Shown here piece by piece: positions 4,861-7,209 of a stretch of 7,209 bases of DNA. Source of the DNA: Pseudolabrys sp. (lineage in GTDB: Bacteria > Pseudomonadota > Alphaproteobacteria > Rhizobiales > Xanthobacteraceae). The stretch lies in assembly GCA_029945495.1 (NCBI GenBank), contig JAQSCR010000625.1:1-7209 (forward strand), in the 5' to 3' direction. The number at the start of each line of letters is the position of its first letter. Positions within the stretch are counted from its first letter, which is position 1. Made by a program: the position numbers and the translations under genes. The notes under the pieces are model-generated. The model worked only from the letters and a program-made list of their open reading frames with translations, had not been told where the DNA came from and made no database searches.

Positions 4861-7038
4861 ATGGCTGGGAAGGTCCAGGAGAAGCAAATGGCGGCGAAGG
4901 CGAAGGCCACCCAATCTAGGGATCTTGCCAAGGGCGAAGAAGCTCCCGAAAAGGAAGCCGAAGGCGCGCCCGACACGCCGTTGCCGCTGCTCGACCTCTC
5001 CGACGCCGCCGTCAAGAAGATGATCAAGGCCGCCAAGAAGCGCGGCTATGTCACCTATGAACAGCTCAACGCCGTGATGCCGTCGGAGGAGGTCAACTCC
5101 GAGCAGATCGAAGACACGCTCGCCATGCTGTCCGAAATGGGCATCAACGTGGTCGAGACCGAGGACGCCGACGGCGAAGACGGCGAGGCCGAGAAGGCCA
5201 CCGACGAGACCGACGACGACGATGACGACGACACCGGCCGCGAAGTGGTCGAGGCCAAGTCGAAGTCGCTGGCCACCGTCGAAAAGAAAGAGCCGTCCGA
5301 GCGCACCGACGATCCGGTGCGCATGTATCTGCGCGAGATGGGTTCGGTCGAATTGCTGTCGCGCGAGGGCGAAATCGCCATCGCCAAGCGCATCGAAGCC
5401 GGCCGCGAAGCGATGATCTCCGGCCTGTGCGAAAGCCCGCTGACCTTCCAGGCCATCATCATCTGGCGCGACGAATTGAACGAAGGCAAAGTCTTCCTGC
5501 GCGACATCATCGATCTGGAAGCGACCTACGCCGGTCCCGACGCCAAGCAGATGCAGACGCCGCTGGGTCCCGACGGCAAGCCCATGAACAACGGGATGAA
5601 TGGTGGAATCAATGGCGCCGCGCCGGTTCCCGGCGCGCCGCATCTGCAAGTCGTGCAGCCGGCCGCGGCGCCGACCGCGCCCGCGGCGCCCGGCGACGAC
5701 GTCGCTGAAAAGGATCCGGCCGAGTCCGCCGCCGAAGGCGACTACGACGAAGACGACATGGAAGGCTCGCTGTCGCTGGCCGCGATCGAGGCCGAGCTGA
5801 AGCCGAAAGTCGTCGAGACCTTCGACAACATCGCCGACTCATTCAAGCGCCTGCGCCGTCTGCAGGAGCAGGACATCGAGTTCCGGCTGAAGAACACGTC
5901 GCTCTCGCCGGCGCAGGAGCGCAAGTACAAGAAGCTCAAGGACGAGATCATCACCGAGGTGAAGTCGCTGCGGCTCAATCAGGCGCGTATCGATTCGCTG
6001 GTCGAGCAGCTGTATTCGATCAACAAGAGCCTGGTGTCGAACGAAGGCCGCCTGATGCGGCTCGCCGAAAGCTACGGCGTCTCGCGCGACGATTTCCTGA
6101 AAAACTACATGGGCTCGGAGCTCGATCCGCGCTGGCTCAACCGCATCTCGAAGCTCTCGGCCAAAGGCTGGAAGGGTCTGGTCGCCAAGGAAAAAGACAA
6201 AATCAAGGACATCCGCTCGCTGGTGCATGACCTTGCCGCGCAGACCGGCGTCGAGATCGCCGAGTTCCGCAAGATCGTGCAGATGGTGCAGAAGGGCGAG
6301 CGCGAAGCGCGCCAGGCCAAGAAGGAAATGGTCGAGGCCAATTTGCGCCTCGTCATCTCCATCGCCAAGAAATACACCAACCGCGGCCTGCAGTTCCTGG
6401 ACCTGATCCAGGAAGGCAATATCGGCCTGATGAAGGCGGTCGATAAGTTCGAGTATCGCCGCGGCTACAAGTTCTCGACCTATGCGACCTGGTGGATCAG
6501 GCAGGCGATCACGCGCTCTATTGCCGATCAGGCGCGCACAATTCGAATCCCTGTGCACATGATCGAGACGATCAACAAGATCGTGCGCACCTCGCGTCAG
6601 ATGCTCAACGAGATCGGCCGCGAGCCGACGCCCGAGGAGCTCGCCGAAAAGCTCGGCATGCCGCTGGAGAAGGTGCGCAAGGTTCTCAAAATCGCCAAGG
6701 AGCCGCTGTCGCTGGAGACGCCCATCGGCGACGAGGAAGACTCGCATCTCGGAGATTTCATCGAGGACAAGAACGCGATCCTGCCGATCGATGCGGCGAT
6801 CCAGTCGAACCTGCGTGAGACGACGACGCGCGTGCTCGCCTCGCTCACCCCGCGCGAGGAGCGCGTGCTGCGCATGCGCTTCGGCATCGGCATGAACACC
6901 GACCACACGCTGGAAGAAGTCGGCCAGCAGTTCTCGGTCACCCGCGAGCGCATCCGGCAGATCGAGGCCAAGGCGCTGCGCAAGCTGAAGCACCCCAGCC
7001 GGTCGCGCATGCTGCGGAGCTTCCTCGACCAGGGATGA
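4861..7038 (+). CDS. rpoD: Primary sigma-70 factor RpoD
   Basis: A 725-residue housekeeping sigma factor that directs RNA polymerase to most promoters. Region 1.1 is at about 44-100 (LLDLSDAAVKKMIK, YVTYEQLN). An acidic stretch with seven consecutive Asp (118-124) follows. Region 1.2 is at about 150-180 (DPVRMYLREMG, LLSREGEIAIAKRIEAG). A long non-conserved region spans 186-480, including a Pro/Ala/Gly/Asn-rich low-complexity part at 225-300. Region 2 is at 485-560, with LIQEGNIGLMKAVDKF for core binding and YKFSTYATWWIRQAI for -10 recognition and melting. Region 3 begins at 563 (IPVHMIETINK), with the sigma finger DSHLGDFIED at 627-636. Region 4 is at about 660-715, with the -35-binding helix-turn-helix TLEEVGQQFSVTRERIRQIE. 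Regions 2-4 look complete. The 4861 start is preferred because MAGKVQEK resembles remembered rhizobial RpoD N-termini, but its ribosome site (GGAAAGAG) is modest; an ATG at 4888 has a better one. Confidence 0.97.
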   Translation: MAGKVQEKQMAAKAKATQSRDLAKGEEAPEKEAEGAPDTPLPLLDLSDAAVKKMIKAAKKRGYVTYEQLNAVMPSEEVNSEQIEDTLAMLSEMGINVVETEDADGEDGEAEKATDETDDDDDDDTGREVVEAKSKSLATVEKKEPSERTDDPVRMYLREMGSVELLSREGEIAIAKRIEAGREAMISGLCESPLTFQAIIIWRDELNEGKVFLRDIIDLEATYAGPDAKQMQTPLGPDGKPMNNGMNGGINGAAPVPGAPHLQVVQPAAAPTAPAAPGDDVAEKDPAESAAEGDYDEDDMEGSLSLAAIEAELKPKVVETFDNIADSFKRLRRLQEQDIEFRLKNTSLSPAQERKYKKLKDEIITEVKSLRLNQARIDSLVEQLYSINKSLVSNEGRLMRLAESYGVSRDDFLKNYMGSELDPRWLNRISKLSAKGWKGLVAKEKDKIKDIRSLVHDLAAQTGVEIAEFRKIVQMVQKGEREARQAKKEMVEANLRLVISIAKKYTNRGLQFLDLIQEGNIGLMKAVDKFEYRRGYKFSTYATWWIRQAITRSIADQARTIRIPVHMIETINKIVRTSRQMLNEIGREPTPEELAEKLGMPLEKVRKVLKIAKEPLSLETPIGDEEDSHLGDFIEDKNAILPIDAAIQSNLRETTTRVLASLTPREERVLRMRFGIGMNTDHTLEEVGQQFSVTRERIRQIEAKALRKLKHPSRSRMLRSFLDQG

Positions 7039-7209
7039 TCTCCGAACAGGCCGCCGACCGCGTCATCCACGCGCTCGGCATCGGCCTGGGAACGATCGGC
7101 GCCATCGCCCTCGTTTGGGTGGCGGCGATCGACGGTCAGCCGGGCGTTCTGGGCCCTGTCCTGATCTATGCCGCGGGCCTGCTGGCCATGCTGGGCTGCT
7201 CGGCGGCCT
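7035..7209 (+). CDS. Hemolysin III / PAQR (TrhA-like) membrane protein, N-terminal fragment
   Basis: The first 58 codons of a gene that runs off the right edge. It opens MISEQAADRVIHALGIG, resembling the N-terminus of the HlyIII/TrhA family, where a short polar head with a conserved His precedes the first helix. Hydrophobic segments at about 10-33 and 42-58 look like helices 1 and 2. The second ends LLAMLGCSAA, just before the place where this family normally has a Tyr-His motif. Members are seven-helix inner-membrane proteins linked to membrane homeostasis; most, despite the name, are not shown to be hemolysins. The ATG overlaps the rpoD TGA as ATGA, suggesting translational coupling, and AGGG lies too close to the start to be a good ribosome site. 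The call rests on a short fragment. Confidence 0.7.
   Translation, partial: MISEQAADRVIHALGIGLGTIGAIALVWVAAIDGQPGVLGPVLIYAAGLLAMLGCSAA

Noticed and set aside
5212..5232. GAC/GAT trinucleotide run as a microsatellite with phase-variable potential
   Set aside because: The repeat is only seven codons with one interrupting GAT, in frame in an essential gene, so length changes would only alter the Asp count.
4831..5649. A 272-codon minus-strand open frame opposite the rpoD 5' half, with hydrophobic stretches
   Set aside because: The hydrophobic Val/Leu/Phe runs are the antisense reading of Asp/Glu/Lys codons in RpoD, not real membrane segments.
5839..6993. A 384-codon minus-strand open frame opposite conserved rpoD regions
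   Set aside because: It is antisense to highly conserved sigma regions and has no domain signature of its own.

Overview
The window is GC-rich, densely coding DNA of ordinary chromosomal character. It is most likely from an alphaproteobacterium of the Hyphomicrobiales (Rhizobiales), in the Bradyrhizobium / Xanthobacteraceae neighbourhood. The pointers are a dnaG-rpoD pair whose primase lacks the zinc ligands, a long RpoD with an acidic N-terminal half, and a Bug-type tricarboxylate-binding protein. I assigned the organism from remembered family resemblance, not from a search.

Layout, left to right. (1) Bases 1-515, + strand: the C-terminal membrane part of an MgtA/MgtB-type Mg2+ P-type ATPase, cut by the window edge. 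(2) 610-1575, +: a secreted Bug/TctC-family solute-binding protein with a strong Shine-Dalgarno sequence and a clear signal peptide; no TctA/TctB membrane genes are visible. (3) 1605-2306, -: a small alpha/beta-fold hydrolase that converges on the Bug gene across a 29-bp gap containing an inverted repeat. (4) 2554-4581, +: dnaG primase, divergent from the hydrolase. (5) 4582-4860: a 279-bp spacer with a 7-bp inverted repeat and a good intrinsic-terminator candidate. (6) 4861-7038, +: rpoD, the primary sigma factor. (7) 7035-7209, +: the start of a HlyIII/PAQR (TrhA-like) membrane protein, overlapping the rpoD stop by ATGA and cut by the right edge.

Functionally, dnaG and rpoD form the core of the classical macromolecular-synthesis gene cluster (replication priming and housekeeping transcription initiation). 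Neither rpsU nor any other classical partner lies directly upstream; that side holds a transporter fragment, a binding protein and a hydrolase with no obvious link to it. The gap between dnaG and rpoD looks able to uncouple the two transcriptionally.

I see no mobile element, CRISPR array, tRNA or rRNA, and no undescribed multigene system. The points most worth a second look are the loss of all four zinc ligands in DnaG, the apparently relocated catalytic acid in the hydrolase, the structured dnaG-rpoD spacer, and the overlap of rpoD with the membrane-protein gene.
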